Of a stretch of 64,000 nt of DNA, positions 9,178-19,021 are shown one piece after another. The position numbers and the translations under genes are program-made. The notes under the pieces were generated by a model. That model saw only the letters and a program-made list of their open reading frames with translations. It ran no database searches and was not told the DNA's origin. Each line of letters opens with the position of its first letter. Position 1 is the stretch's first letter. Source of the DNA: Sporocytophaga sp. (GTDB lineage: Bacteria > Bacteroidota > Bacteroidia > Cytophagales > Cytophagaceae); the NCBI GenBank assembly GCA_024707265.1, contig JANQAB010000004.1, forward strand, positions 868,001-932,000. The letters run 5' to 3'.

Positions 9178-9657
9178 CTATTGTATTTGAGCAATTATAT
9201 CATCTGTGATTTTAATCAAAGACTTTTTGAGTTGCTGGGTCAGTTTATCTAAATCATTAAAGTCAGGATTCTCTATTACTATAGCTTCAAGTACAGAATA
9301 TTGAGGTCTGTTTGTTCTGTCTTTATTCCATTTGCTTGTTTTTAATAGTTGCCAATACTTATCCTGAATTTCCATATTCTGGCCAAGTAGCCAAATCTCA
9401 AACCTCATTTGAGGATGATTTAATACTAATCCAAAGCGAAGTTTTCTTTTCTTTAAAAAGTCATTGGAAAAATAGAAGTAAGTATAATCCATGTAACCCT
9501 GAAAAAGGTTTCCGAAAGAATACTTGTCAGACAAATCCGCTGAAAAAGTAGAATTCAGTTTCATTACAAATTTTACCAATCTGCTATATGCTTCCTGGAT
9601 ATCTCCTTTGTCAAGTTGTTCTTTATAGATTTTTATGTAGTCGTTTAAAGTTTTCAA
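9178..9657 (-). CDS. DUF7000-like protein
   Basis: A 159-aa soluble protein without signal or membrane segment. MKTLNDYIKIYKEQLDKGD, YGYMDYTYF-like (FQGYMDYTYFYF), RFEIWLLGQN, KYWQLLK and ENPDFNDLDKLT match my recollection of the Bacteroidota/Firmicutes family DUF7000. Molecular role unknown. It is transcribed alone and converges on the 603-aa protein. Confidence 0.7.
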   Translation of the reverse strand: MKTLNDYIKIYKEQLDKGDIQEAYSRLVKFVMKLNSTFSADLSDKYSFGNLFQGYMDYTYFYFSNDFLKKRKLRFGLVLNHPQMRFEIWLLGQNMEIQDKYWQLLKTSKWNKDRTNRPQYSVLEAIVIENPDFNDLDKLTQQLKKSLIKITDDIIAQIQ

Positions 9658-9841
9658 TATAATAGAAAAGTATAGGTGTGATGTTAATGACTAAGATATA
9701 AAGTTGAGATTTTTTGTAAAAAAAACTGCCATAAATCTGGTGAATTTCCTTTTAATTAAAAACACCTTTGCCGGGTATGGGTTATAATTGACTTGAAGAG
9801 TGAATGCATCTAGCCCATTTAATTTAAAAGTCATTATTTTT

Positions 9842-10345
9842 ATGCAGTCAACTATTATTACAAGTGCTATGCTCAAGGAACTTGATAAGGAAGTTCCGGC
9901 TACCAGAAAATGTCTTGAACGTATTCCCGAGAATCTGTTTGGATATAAACCGCATCCTACCTCCATGGAACTTGGCTATCTGACAACCCTGGTTGCACAA
10001 ATACCACTCTGGATTTCGGCAATGATCGATTCCGGAGAAATTGACCTGGCCACTTTTACCCGACTGAATCCAAAATCGACAGCAGAGATGGTTGCTTATT
10101 TTGAGGACAATATCAATAAAGCAAGGCGATCATTACAAACCATCAATGATAATGATCTTTCCAGAATATTTACTTTAAAAGCTCAGGACAAAACCCTGAT
10201 ATCTCAGAAGCTGGAAGAGTCTATAGCTGAGGCTGTTAATCACTGGGTTCATCATCGTGGACAGCTCACTGTTTATATGAGAATGAATGAGATCCCGATT
10301 CCTTCAATCTATGGGCCATCTGCTGATGATAATCCATTCAGGTAG
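9842..10345 (+). CDS. DinB family protein
   Basis: A 167-aa four-helix DinB/YfiT-type putative metal-dependent hydrolase or thiol transferase. The metal ligand-like His residues are visible in NHWVHHRGQLTVYMR near residue 138, the family's C-terminal signature; the ending IPSIYGPSADDNPF is also typical. I chose ATG 9842 over the in-frame 9800, since the extra 14 residues are not family-like. Actual substrate unknown. Confidence 0.85.
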   Translation: MQSTIITSAMLKELDKEVPATRKCLERIPENLFGYKPHPTSMELGYLTTLVAQIPLWISAMIDSGEIDLATFTRLNPKSTAEMVAYFEDNINKARRSLQTINDNDLSRIFTLKAQDKTLISQKLEESIAEAVNHWVHHRGQLTVYMRMNEIPIPSIYGPSADDNPFR

Positions 10346-10500
10346 GCAAGATTTGGATGAAGACCTACTTTTATTATTATTGTTGTATTTGTTTATGTTA
10401 AAATTTATCTATATAAAGCAACTCAAATTGTTTATCATAAAGGTACCATAAGTAAATACAATACCTTTATGTTTTTGGATGCTTTTATAAATATTATTGA

Positions 10501-11712
10501 TCAATGACTATCATCTTCTTTGGCCAGGCTCCCCATTAGGGCCATTTTTGAAGGTTTTCCTGGTAATGAAATTTCTTTTATCTTCGTAAGATTTTTTTTA
10601 TCATACATTACAATCTTACCATCCTGTCCATTGGTAATATAAACAAAATCTCTGCTGGATACTACTACAGGGTTACCATTACTGCCACTAGCCGGGAAAC
10701 TTATGCTCAATAATTTACTTGTTTTGGTATTAAAATCATGCCCATCTACTACTTTAACAGTACCATTAGTATATAGTAAGATCAGATCATGCCCTTCCCA
10801 ATCAAATGTTGCGGAAAACAAAGTTTTATTTTCTTCTATAATAGTAATTTTTTTATTGATCTGATCAAGTTTATAGATACCCATTCCGGATTTAAATCCT
10901 ACAAATTGATGACTTTCTTTTCCATAATAAATTGTCCCTAACCAATTGGATCCAAAGGAGTCAGGATAACTTATTAGTTCTTGAGATCCATCTTTGCCGA
11001 TTGCAAGAATGCCATTAGTAGAACCATAAAGCACTATATCTCCGTTACCTGCTTCCCCATGTATTCCACCGGTCTGAATAGTTGAAGGATATAACGTCGT
11101 GCCTTTCATATCGACTATTTTTACTCTTTCCGGTAATGTACCTGTAACACTTCCGTCTTTCACTGTTACTGCAATAGTACCGTTATTAAATAAAGCTGGA
11201 GCACCATGGTGAGCAACTCCGACATTAAAAGAAAAAGCATTTGCCTCTGTATTAAGGTTATTTTCTTTAAAATGTGAAATACTACCTTCTCCATCATTAA
11301 AAATTAACATATCTTCACCCCGGCCATAGTAGTGAACAGGTTTGCTATTATAGGCTTTGGTTAATGCCCATTTTGGAGTTCCTTTTACATGAACATGATC
11401 TCCATGTCCTTCAATACCGCTATCAAAAAAAGTAGAAAAATTATCATTTGTATTTATAACAGAAACAAAACGACCACTCGGGCTACTATATAAACTCGCG
11501 TTTGGAAAGTTACCTGCTTGTAGTTCGTAGGTTCCTTTTTCAGGATTAACAATATAATAGTTTAAGAGATCCTGGTCGGATACTAACAATCGAACGAATT
11601 GTCCTTCTGGCTTAGCATCTGATGGAGCTACTTCATTATTTTTATCTTTTTTACACGCGTTTAATATTATAAGTAATGCTAATGCAAGGTTGAACAGTAA
11701 TGTTTTCTTCAT
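10501..11712 (-). CDS. AztD-like zinc metallochaperone lipoprotein (beta-propeller)
   Basis: A 403-aa lipoprotein: signal peptide with Cys 20 in ILNACKKDK. The mature part has propeller-like repeats. The pattern GHGDHVHV, KPVHYYG, VAHHGAP and GGIHGEAGNGD matches my memory of the histidine clusters of AztD, the periplasmic zinc chaperone of the AztABC system. Here it would be membrane anchored, an inference from the lipobox. No AztABC transporter is in the window. It is followed upstream (same strand) by a second lipoprotein and then a divergent Fur/Zur gene with operator-like sites, supporting a zinc role. Alternative: a generic NHL/YVTN-type repeat lipoprotein. Confidence 0.75.
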   Translation of the reverse strand: MKKTLLFNLALALLIILNACKKDKNNEVAPSDAKPEGQFVRLLVSDQDLLNYYIVNPEKGTYELQAGNFPNASLYSSPSGRFVSVINTNDNFSTFFDSGIEGHGDHVHVKGTPKWALTKAYNSKPVHYYGRGEDMLIFNDGEGSISHFKENNLNTEANAFSFNVGVAHHGAPALFNNGTIAVTVKDGSVTGTLPERVKIVDMKGTTLYPSTIQTGGIHGEAGNGDIVLYGSTNGILAIGKDGSQELISYPDSFGSNWLGTIYYGKESHQFVGFKSGMGIYKLDQINKKITIIEENKTLFSATFDWEGHDLILLYTNGTVKVVDGHDFNTKTSKLLSISFPASGSNGNPVVVSSRDFVYITNGQDGKIVMYDKKNLTKIKEISLPGKPSKMALMGSLAKEDDSH

Positions 11713-11797
11713 TTGTTTAAGGGTTTAATTGGTTATATATATTTATTACTTCATAAAATTAACCTGGTCATTATGGTTGTAAGGTTATTCTTTTCAT

Positions 11798-12380
11798 TTA
11801 TTGAATCAGTATGGGAAAGCTTACATCTATGTCTGTACTTCCAATATTGATATTCCCATTTCCGGAATCAGGCTTATCCTCGCCTTGATGCTTTAATAAG
11901 ATTCTGATTTTACCATAAATGGAAGTTGTAGCTTCGCCTAATGTCCAGATAGATGACAAGCCTATTGGTACACCATTTTTATCCATGTCAGAGTATTTGA
12001 ATAATACATCAATACTTTTTGAAGCGGAGAAGAAGAACTGATGTGCGTAACCTTCTTTTTTGATCTCATATGTAATAGTATCAGGAGTTGTTTTGTTTTC
12101 ATCAATAAGCCAAATGTCAACATTGTAGCTTTTATCTGAATTTAGTTTTATAGTATCAATTACAGGTGGTTTACCTCCTTCACCATCTAAATCTTTAAAC
12201 ATAGCTTCAATGATATTTGAGGGGGTACCTGACTCTTTAAATACCAGTTTCATTGTTGTGATAAGTTCATTTTCGTTTGGGTTCATTGGCATTGCTACCT
12301 GATCTTCATCTTTTCTACAAGAGATAAAAATGAGGTTGATGAGCATAAGGATTGAAAACAGATGTAATGATTTTTTTCAT
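11798..12380 (-). CDS. Small lipoprotein of the Bacteroidota 'type 1 periplasmic binding fold' family, signal peptide frameshifted
   Basis: The open frame from 12346 gives 182 aa starting MLINLIFISCRKDE, which is only the second half of a lipoprotein signal. The A7 run on the minus strand (plus 12371-12377), if read as six, gives MKKSLHLFSILMLINLIFISC from ATG at 12380, a textbook lipoprotein signal. The mature part (MKLVFKES, DLDGEGGKPPVIDTIKLN, HQFFFSAS, TDIDVSFPILI) matches a conserved Bacteroidota lipoprotein often sitting beside TonB receptors; I know no biochemical role. It is probably co-transcribed with the AztD-like gene, 85 bp away. Confidence 0.75.
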
Positions 12381-12666
12381 TTGACTTTATTTATGTGTTA
12401 TAAATTGAGAGTAAGGAGTTTTGATTTAATCAATTAATAATGCCTAATTTCTTCACACTCTGATAGCATAAATCCCAATCAATTTTTTTATAGAGAAATA
12501 CTAACCTTCAGGAAAGTGATAGGTATTTTAATAAATGCATCTTTTTTTACCTGAATCAAATTTGCAATTATTTAAGAAAAATAAGATTTGATTATATGCT
12601 CCTTAATTGTTTATGTGAGTGTGTAGTAAATTGATATTTTTTACATTCATGTAAATGTTTTTCAAG

Positions 12667-12681
12667 TGAAACAATGTTGCA
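12667..12681. promoter_or_regulatory. Putative Fur/Zur operator, copy 1
   Basis: TGAAACAATGTTGCA: a 7-1-7 inverted repeat (consensus TGAAACA-n-TGTTTCA) with one mismatch. 7-1-7 symmetry is the known form of Fur-family boxes. It lies in the gap between the lipoprotein genes and the Fur-family gene. Confidence 0.55.
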
Positions 12682-12704
12682 AGTTAAAGTTTTATTTTGA
12701 TATA

Positions 12705-12719
12705 TGCAACAATGTTTCA
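12705..12719. promoter_or_regulatory. Putative Fur/Zur operator, copy 2
   Basis: TGCAACAATGTTTCA: the mirror counterpart of copy 1, again one mismatch from TGAAACA-n-TGTTTCA. Centre-to-centre distance to copy 1 is 38 bp, so both would face nearly the same side of the helix. They lie about 170 bp upstream of the Fur-family start. Confidence 0.55.
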
Positions 12720-12752
12720 TTTGGTTATTCTTGGTCATTGAGAAAAAAAGGG

Positions 12753-12770
12753 TTCAGTTGCATAACTGAA
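12753..12770. promoter_or_regulatory. Inverted repeat upstream of the Fur-family gene
   Basis: TTCAGTT-GCAT-AACTGAA, a perfect 7-4-7 inverted repeat, 120 bp before the Fur-family start. Could be a regulator site or a small hairpin in the leader; no direct evidence for either. Confidence 0.35.
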
Positions 12771-12889
12771 ATTGTAAAGTTTGAAAGGTGTGCGGAGGTT
12801 CTCTCAAATTATTTGCGATTTTAGAGTAGAAACTCAATAATTTCAGGAATTTCCAGTTATTTTTGCAAAGTCAAATTAGTTCAGAAGGT

Positions 12890-13348
12890 ATGCCTCAGTC
12901 CAAAAAAATAAATCCGGAAGAAATTTTAAAACACCATGAGTTAAAAGCTACTCCTCAAAGAATTGAAGTCCTTTCTACATTTTTGAAAAGGAATCAGGTA
13001 ATGTCACTAGCTGAATTAAATAAGATGTTAGGTAAGGAATTTGACAGAATTACGCTCTACAGGACTTTGAACACTTTCGAGGAGCATGGGCTGATTCATA
13101 AAATTCCGGATAGCAATGGTAATATAAATTATGCTCTTTGCAAGCATGAATCTTTGGATCATAGTCATAACGACAATCATATACATTTTCAATGTACAAG
13201 CTGCAATCTAACGGTCTGTTTAGAGGAGCTGGAAATTCCAATAATTCGCATTCCTAAAAAATTTAATCCTGTAAAGTATATTTTTTTGATAGAAGGCATT
13301 TGTGAAGATTGTGATGGAAAGGTGAAGAAGCATAAGGGCCTAGTATGA
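12890..13348 (+). CDS. Fur-family metal-responsive repressor (probably Zur-like)
   Basis: A 152-aa Fur-family regulator from ATG 12890; an in-frame TTG at 12863 would add nine residues. It has the N-terminal winged helix (ATPQRIEVLSTFL, DRITLYRTLNTFEEHGLIHKI) and the metal-binding HNDNHIHFQC segment. Two Cys pairs, CTSC and CEDC, form the usual structural zinc site. The location next to AztD-like zinc proteins and 7-1-7 boxes favours zinc over iron or peroxide sensing, but the metal cannot be assigned from sequence alone. Confidence 0.9.
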   Translation: MPQSKKINPEEILKHHELKATPQRIEVLSTFLKRNQVMSLAELNKMLGKEFDRITLYRTLNTFEEHGLIHKIPDSNGNINYALCKHESLDHSHNDNHIHFQCTSCNLTVCLEELEIPIIRIPKKFNPVKYIFLIEGICEDCDGKVKKHKGLV

Positions 13349-13843
13349 ACTCCTGGTCATAAATATTTTAATTCCAGTTTTCAGTTTTATCGTTTAAAAC
13401 GGATCATGCCAATTTTTTGAGTGGCTTCTTTTTTTTATTAGCTCCGTATCGTGGTAGATGGCATTCTATGGTATTATAGCATAAGAAAATCTAATAATGT
13501 TACTTTTTGTATTCGTCATATCAATAGAGCTTCAGGCGCTTCACTATTTATTTGTCATTGTCGTTTTTTTTCACAATTGAGTTTGTTTTTTTGTGTTATA
13601 ATGATTTTGATTAATTCGAGTATGATATGATAGATTTATGTTTTAAGAAATGATTGCAGAGGTAACTAATAATTAGTCATATATGGGCAGTTATATCTCT
13701 TAACTGCTTTAGAAAATAGAAATCAATTTAGTGGAATAATAACAATACTTACAATATTTGCTTTTATAGTCGGCAAATATCCGATAGAAATGATAAATTA
13801 CTACCCGAAATTTATTCCCTTAAACATAACAATAGTATCATTT
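13349..13843. other. Intergenic region, no gene seen
   Basis: About 500 bp, A+T-rich, between the Fur-family gene and the ADH gene. A short stem GCAGTTA/TAACTGC is present near 13686-13711, which could be an operator or hairpin for the ADH leader. No coding frame seen. Confidence 0.5.
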
Positions 13844-14939
13844 ATGGAAACACTAAAGACAACTGCAGAAGGCGTAATAGCTGTCAAAGCAAAAGAAGTC
13901 AGGGCATTTGGTACAGAGGCTCCTGATAAAACTTTGCAGCCGATAAAAATAAACCGTAGAATCCCTACACCTCATGATGTGGAAATTGAAATCCTTTATT
14001 GTGGCGTTTGTCATTCCGATCTTCATACAGCCCGCAATGAGTGGCACGGTACCGTTTATCCATGTGTACCAGGACATGAAATCGTAGGCAGAGTAGTAAG
14101 TGTAGGAAAGCACGTGTCAAAATTTAAAGTAGGTGATCATGCAGCGGTTGGTTGTATGGTTGACAGCTGCAGGGAATGTCAGTATTGTAAGGAAGACCTG
14201 GAACAATATTGTGAAGAGGGTAATACAGCGACATATAATTCTCCAGACAGGCATTTGGGTACACAGACCTTTGGCGGTTATTCCGAAAGTGTTGTGGTAG
14301 ATGAAGCCTTTGTTTTGCGCGTACCTGAAAACCTTGATCTTGCAGCTGCGGCACCATTGCTATGTGCAGGCATCACTACCTATTCACCTTTGAAACATTG
14401 GAATGTAGGTCCTGGCAAAAAAAGTGGGGATAGTGGGTATTGGTGGTTTGGGGCATATGGCCGTTAAACTTGCAAAAGCGATGGGTGCAGATGTAATTGT
14501 ATTTACCACATCAGCATCGAAGGTGGAAGATGCAAAACGTCTGGGCGCAGATGATGTAGTGCTTTCTAAAGATAAAAACGAAATGCAGCGCTATGCTGGC
14601 AGATTACATTTTGTCCTCGATGCTGTTTCAGCACAGCACGATGTCAATGCTTATTTAAGCCAGTTACGAGTAGACGGAACATTGGTATTAGTAGGCGCAC
14701 CAGAGCATCCATTACCGGTTGCGGCATTCAGCCTGATTCCATACAGAAGAACTTTTGCAGGATCAATGATCGGAGGTATTGCCGAAACGCAGGAGATGCT
14801 TGACTTTTGTGGTAAACACAATATCGTTTCAGATATAGAAATGATCAACATTCAACAGATCAACGATGCCTATGAACGTTTGCTGAAAGGAGAGGTGAGA
14901 TATCGTTTTGTTATTGATATGGCTTCTTTAAAAAAATAA
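13844..14939 (+). pseudogene. Zinc alcohol dehydrogenase, YahK/cinnamyl-ADH-like, frameshifted
   Basis: Medium-chain Zn-dependent NADP(H) alcohol/aldehyde reductase. The catalytic-zinc motif YCGVCHSDLH, PGHEIVG and the structural four-Cys lobe are in the first frame (from ATG 13844). The coenzyme motif GIGGLGHMAVKLAKAMGA and the ending YRFVID lie in the second frame. The break is an A7 run at 14417-14423; with six A's the protein reads GPGKKVGIVGIGGLGHMA exactly as in YahK, giving about 364 aa. As written, the first frame ends at 14467 without its NADP domain, and the second starts at 14424. Every motif is otherwise intact, so sequencing error or very recent mutation is likely. Confidence 0.85.
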
Positions 14940-15058
14940 TCCTTATAGAATAGCTATTCTTTGTCGTGCTGAACTAGTGAATGCATCTGAGTTTTCCAAA
15001 AGAATAAACTTTAACTATCTGGAAACTCCTGATTGAAATTGCTAACTAATTCTTAACT

Positions 15059-15155
15059 ATCAGATCCTTCGCAGGGCTCAGGATGACAAAGATAGAGCTA
15101 TGCTTATAGTCCTATGCCATGCTTTTGTCATTGTGAACTTGTGAAGGATCTGAGC
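15059..15155. repeat. Imperfect inverted repeat, dispersed intergenic type
   Basis: Arm 1 (15059-15087, CAGATCCTTCGCAGGGCTCA...) and the reverse complement of arm 2 (15127-15155) match with a few differences around a 40-nt loop. A related single arm occurs at 60440-60467. It lies between convergent ADH and dioxygenase genes. Confidence 0.5.
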
Positions 15156-15219
15156 TGTCAAAATAATAAATTTAGCTATCTGGCAGAATGGAGTTTGAAT
15201 AGCAAATCATGTTGTATCT

Positions 15220-16116
15220 TTATTGTCTGAATATAAAGCTCCTTTCACTGAATGCAGGTATAGTAGGCGCACCTTCGTAAAAGTAACTGATCTCATCTTT
15301 GCTTTCCAACAGTCCTAAACTATATAATACAGGTACATAATGATCCGGAGTGGGAGCAGCTAATTTCCCCAGTTTATGACTGGATTCATAATTGATAACA
15401 TTACTGAAATTTCTTTCATCTATTTGTTTTTTGATCCAGGTATCATACTCTGATTCCCAACCATATGGGGTCATATCATTTGTACGGAATTTCTGTCCGG
15501 CTAATTTTAAATTATGAATAAGTGAACCGCTGCCTATTATCAGTACACCTTTTTCCCGTAAGGACTTTAGTTGCTTTCCTAATTCGAAATGATACTCTGG
15601 CTTTGCATAGTAATTGATGCTCATTTGAAAGACTGGAATATTGGCATTAGGAAATAAGTGCATCAACATAGGCCAGGCTCCGTGATCCAATCCCCAATCG
15701 CTTGTTTCAGAAACAGAAGGAATGATTTTTTTTACCTCATGAGCTATATCCGGTGCTCCTTTCGCATGGTATTCTACTTTGTAATATTCATCCGGGAAGC
15801 CATAGTAATCATAGATTTGCTTTTGTTCAGGCGAAATATTTACATACGTTCCTCTGGTACACCAATGAGCAGAAACAACCAATGCTGCTTTCACTTCATA
15901 GTTATTTTGTAACTCTTGTCCCAAACCGTATAGTGTTTTCCAAAATGCCCGTTCTTCTCTTGATACTGGTATATCCATAGGATTACCATGTGATGTAAAA
16001 AGAACAGGCATTTTCTTATTCTGAGTTGGTAAATTGTCTGTAAATAGTTTAAAGCTGCTTAATGTACCCATTGCAGAAAATGCTAAAATGGTTTTAATGA
16101 ATTCCTTACGTTCCAT
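15220..16116 (-). CDS. ygiD: DODA/YgiD-type class III extradiol dioxygenase
   Basis: A 298-aa LigB-superfamily enzyme; characterised relatives cleave 4,5-DOPA extradiol. Metal-ligand-region histidines are visible in LFTSHGNPM, VVSAHWCT, SGSLIHNLK and APTPDHYVPVL. Compared with E. coli YgiD there is an extra N-terminal segment (1-30; MERKEFIKTILAFSAMG) that looks like a signal or membrane anchor with weak twin-arginine character (only ERK), so the protein may act outside the cytoplasm. Metal (Zn or Fe) and true substrate unknown. Single gene. Confidence 0.85.
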   Translation of the reverse strand: MERKEFIKTILAFSAMGTLSSFKLFTDNLPTQNKKMPVLFTSHGNPMDIPVSREERAFWKTLYGLGQELQNNYEVKAALVVSAHWCTRGTYVNISPEQKQIYDYYGFPDEYYKVEYHAKGAPDIAHEVKKIIPSVSETSDWGLDHGAWPMLMHLFPNANIPVFQMSINYYAKPEYHFELGKQLKSLREKGVLIIGSGSLIHNLKLAGQKFRTNDMTPYGWESEYDTWIKKQIDERNFSNVINYESSHKLGKLAAPTPDHYVPVLYSLGLLESKDEISYFYEGAPTIPAFSERSFIFRQ

Positions 16117-16525
16117 AGACCTGCTTTTGCTAAGAATGTCAGATTCTATTATACGAATTTTAGAAGTAAAAAATTATAAAAAAATGCTAATAAATTGAGT
16201 GGCTTTAAAAGCACTGATGATGAGTTTTTTGCATTACTTCTTAAATTATAAAGCAGGTTACTTTAAGGTCTAAGCTTCAGTAACTTTGTGTTTTGACCGA
16301 ATCTTCCAATGTCCTGATTTTTTGATTGTTAATTCCTTGATGTGAATATTTTATTAAGGATAAATGGAAAATATGCTTTTCAATGCGTATATATGCTCAA
16401 TTTGAAATAAAAGAAAAACCTGATTGAAGCTGTACCAATACTTTTAACAAGCCGAGGTGCCGGAAAAGATACCCGTCAGCTTATAAAAAATTTTAAGACA
16501 AGATTAACCAATAATTTATTTTTAA
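16117..16525. other. Intergenic region, no gene seen
   Basis: About 400 bp between divergent genes (dioxygenase and rhomboid). It must contain both promoters; I could not assign them. No coding frame seen. Confidence 0.5.
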
Positions 16526-17996
16526 ATGGCAGTAGGATTTACACCAAAACACATTGAAGATTTTCCTCTTAATGATTTAACACCACAGCAGTTTTTTGTG
16601 CTGGCGGATGAAGCAGCAACAAGAATAAATTGGAAGGTTGCATATCTAAGCGCCAATGGCCTTATTGCATATACTGATAACGGTATGTTTTCCTGGAATG
16701 CAGAAATTAAAATTAAAATAGAAAAGGGCATTGCCAGAATTCAAAGTGCATCCACAAGTAACGAAATAATAGACTGGGGTAAAAACAAGAAAAACGTTAT
16801 CAACTTCATTACAAATCTGGAAGAGCTGAAAGGGAGCATACCAAAAGAAGAGCTGGATATAAAATATCAAAAAATAAGCGAACAACTTGTTTCACAAGAA
16901 GAGGATATCTTAAAATTACCTCCTGCGACAACGACAGAACAAATCAATGGTTTTTTCTATATTTTTAAGCCTGTCAAAGGTTTTTTCATTACCCCGATCC
17001 TGTTAGACCTGAATATTTTGATTTTCGCTTTAATGGTGATCAGCGGAGTGAATATCATGTTGCCAGACAATGAAAGTTTATTGAATTGGGGGGGCAAATT
17101 TCCGGCCTATGACTTTAGAAGGTGAATGGTGGAGACTAATAACCTGCTGCTTTTTACATATCGGAATTTTTCACCTTCTAATGAATATGTATGCCTTACT
17201 CTATATAGGCGTTTTGTTAGAACCACTGTTAGGCAGAACTAGATTTATTACTGCATACCTGTTAACAGGAGTTACAGCAAGTATTACAAGTTTATGGTGG
17301 CACGATTTAACCATAAGCGCTGGCGCGTCCGGAGCTGTCTTCGGTATGTATGGCGTTTTTCTGGCATTGTTAACAACTAATTTAATTGAGAAAACAGCAA
17401 GACAAACTTTATTGACAAGTATTGCTGTGTTTGTCGGGTACAATTTAATCAATGGATTGAGAGGCGGAATTGATAATGCGGCCCACATAGGAGGTTTGAT
17501 TGGTGGACTATTAATAGGTTATGCATTTATTCCAAGCTTAAAGAAAACTCACGAAGGTAACTTGAAATATGGAACTATAGCTTTATTGTCATTAATAATT
17601 CTTGTTTCTTCATTTGTTGTTTATCAAAGAATACCAAATGACATTGGGCAGTATGATACCAAAATTCAAAAGTTTTTTTCAATGGAAGAATTGGCATTGG
17701 AAGTATATAATTTACCTCAGGATACACCTAATGACAAACTACTTTATAGCATTAATGACATAGGAATTTATTATTGGAATGAAAATATAAAGCTGATTGA
17801 CAGTTTTGAAGAATTGAATTTACCAAGTGAAATAAGAGTACGAAACGGGATACTTAAAGAGTATTGCCAACTTAGGATCAAATGCTATGAATTACTTTAT
17901 AAAGCAATTTCTGAGAACACAAACCAATACCAACAACAAATTGAAGATTACAATTTACAGATAGAAGCTAAAATAAAGGAGCTTAGTAGTAATTAA
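16526..17996 (+). pseudogene. Rhomboid-family intramembrane serine protease, frameshifted
   Basis: Intramembrane protease that cuts transmembrane segments. First frame (16526-17125): cytosolic N-terminal domain of about 150 aa and the first membrane helix (LLDLNILIFALMVISGVNIM). Second frame (from 17109): GEWWRLITCCFLHIGIFHLLMN, the catalytic serine motif GASGAVFG and the catalytic His in NAAHIGGLIGG, further helices and a 130-aa cytosolic tail. The break is a G7 run at 17088-17094; six G's give LLNWGANFRPMTLEGEWWRL, the exact family reading. The corrected protein is about 490 aa. Active-site residues are intact. Confidence 0.85.
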
Positions 17997-18033
17997 AAGT
18001 TAAAATGAATTACTGTTAAGTCGATTGAAAGCA

Positions 18034-18348
18034 ATGCAGATTTCAAAGAAAATTAACCTAGGCATTTTAATATACTTATTTGTTATATTGATTTTTTCCT
18101 GGACAAGTATCATCGCTTATGGACATGGGCTAGGGGATATCATATATGCTGGAGGATTAATAGGAATAGTAATAGTTCATGCAATTGCTACATGGATAAT
18201 AACTAAAATAAAATCGACACTGGTAAAACAAATCTTATTTAGGATTTTGGTAGTGATCTTTCTGATAATAGCATTCCTTTATACCTATAAGTTTACGATT
18301 GGAAGAGGAGTAGAATATTCCTGGAACGGAAATCCATTTACTGGTTAA
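18034..18348 (+). CDS. Small membrane protein of unknown function
   Basis: A 104-aa protein with about three hydrophobic segments (LGILIYLFVILIFSWTSII; AGGLIGIVIVHAIATWII; ILFRILVVIFLIIAFLYTY). I prefer ATG 18034 to the upstream TTG at 18025. It follows the rhomboid gene by 37 bp and may be co-transcribed. No family recognised. Confidence 0.6.
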   Translation: MQISKKINLGILIYLFVILIFSWTSIIAYGHGLGDIIYAGGLIGIVIVHAIATWIITKIKSTLVKQILFRILVVIFLIIAFLYTYKFTIGRGVEYSWNGNPFTG

Positions 18349-18485
18349 TCATTTTTAATTGCATCTTTTGAAGGTTCTTAAAGAATGAAGTTATAGAATT
18401 ATAGTTTGCTGAAAAACCGCTTGCTTATTTTTGTAATAGAAATCATATAGTATATTTTGTTAATGTCATTTATGATAATCTTTTA

Positions 18486-18977
18486 ATGAAACGAATTCTT
18501 TTTATTCTGACCTTAATAATTGGATTATATAGCACAGTGACAGCCCAGGAAACGTTCAACTGGAATGACTCTATATTTAATGTCGGGCAAACAAGGAATG
18601 TTCAAATATCTACAGCTCCTCAAGGACCTTGTGGTTTATATCCTTGCTATGAATATAGAGATAATAAACTGACTTTTGATACATTGATAATATTCCTAAA
18701 TAAGAATAAAGGTATTGCGTTTGCTTTTATTTGGCATACCGGAACTTTTGGTTCTTCTGATTACAATTGGCATCATAGCAAGAAAATGGCAAACGGATTG
18801 CTTAATGAATTGATTCGTCTTGGAATTAATGAAAGTAGAATTGCAACCATCGGACTTGGAGAATCACGACCAATAATAAGTGAAGAGGAAATAAAAAGCA
18901 TTAAGGATGATGATAAGAAGTTTCAACTAGGTAGTATTAATAAGCGAATAGAAATTATTATAACGGTTGTTCCATAG
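18486..18977 (+). CDS. Secreted OmpA-like C-terminal domain protein, tandem copy 1
   Basis: A 163-aa protein with a cleavable signal (MKRILFILTLIIGLYSTVTAQ). The C-terminal half, LLNELIRLGINESRIATIGLGESRPI..., then KRIEIIITV, resembles the peptidoglycan-binding OmpA fold (usually ...G.G...P......NRRVEI). The central part is divergent. It is a paralog of the next gene, 44 bp downstream, from tandem duplication. Cell-envelope location inferred; partner unknown. Confidence 0.75.
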   Translation: MKRILFILTLIIGLYSTVTAQETFNWNDSIFNVGQTRNVQISTAPQGPCGLYPCYEYRDNKLTFDTLIIFLNKNKGIAFAFIWHTGTFGSSDYNWHHSKKMANGLLNELIRLGINESRIATIGLGESRPIISEEEIKSIKDDDKKFQLGSINKRIEIIITVVP

Positions 18978-19021
18978 AAACGAACTGTTAACAGACAGCG
19001 ATACATGAAATACATTCACCA

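Larger units (their letters stand above)
12381..12889. other. Divergent control region of the zinc locus
   Basis: A roughly 510-bp non-coding region between the two divergent units. It carries the two 7-1-7 palindromes at 12667-12719 and a further inverted repeat at 12753-12770. No coding frame is convincing. Confidence 0.6.

Noticed and set aside
13844..14939. Two separate ADH genes
   Set aside because: The frames overlap by 44 bp and together make one YahK-length protein after removing one A.
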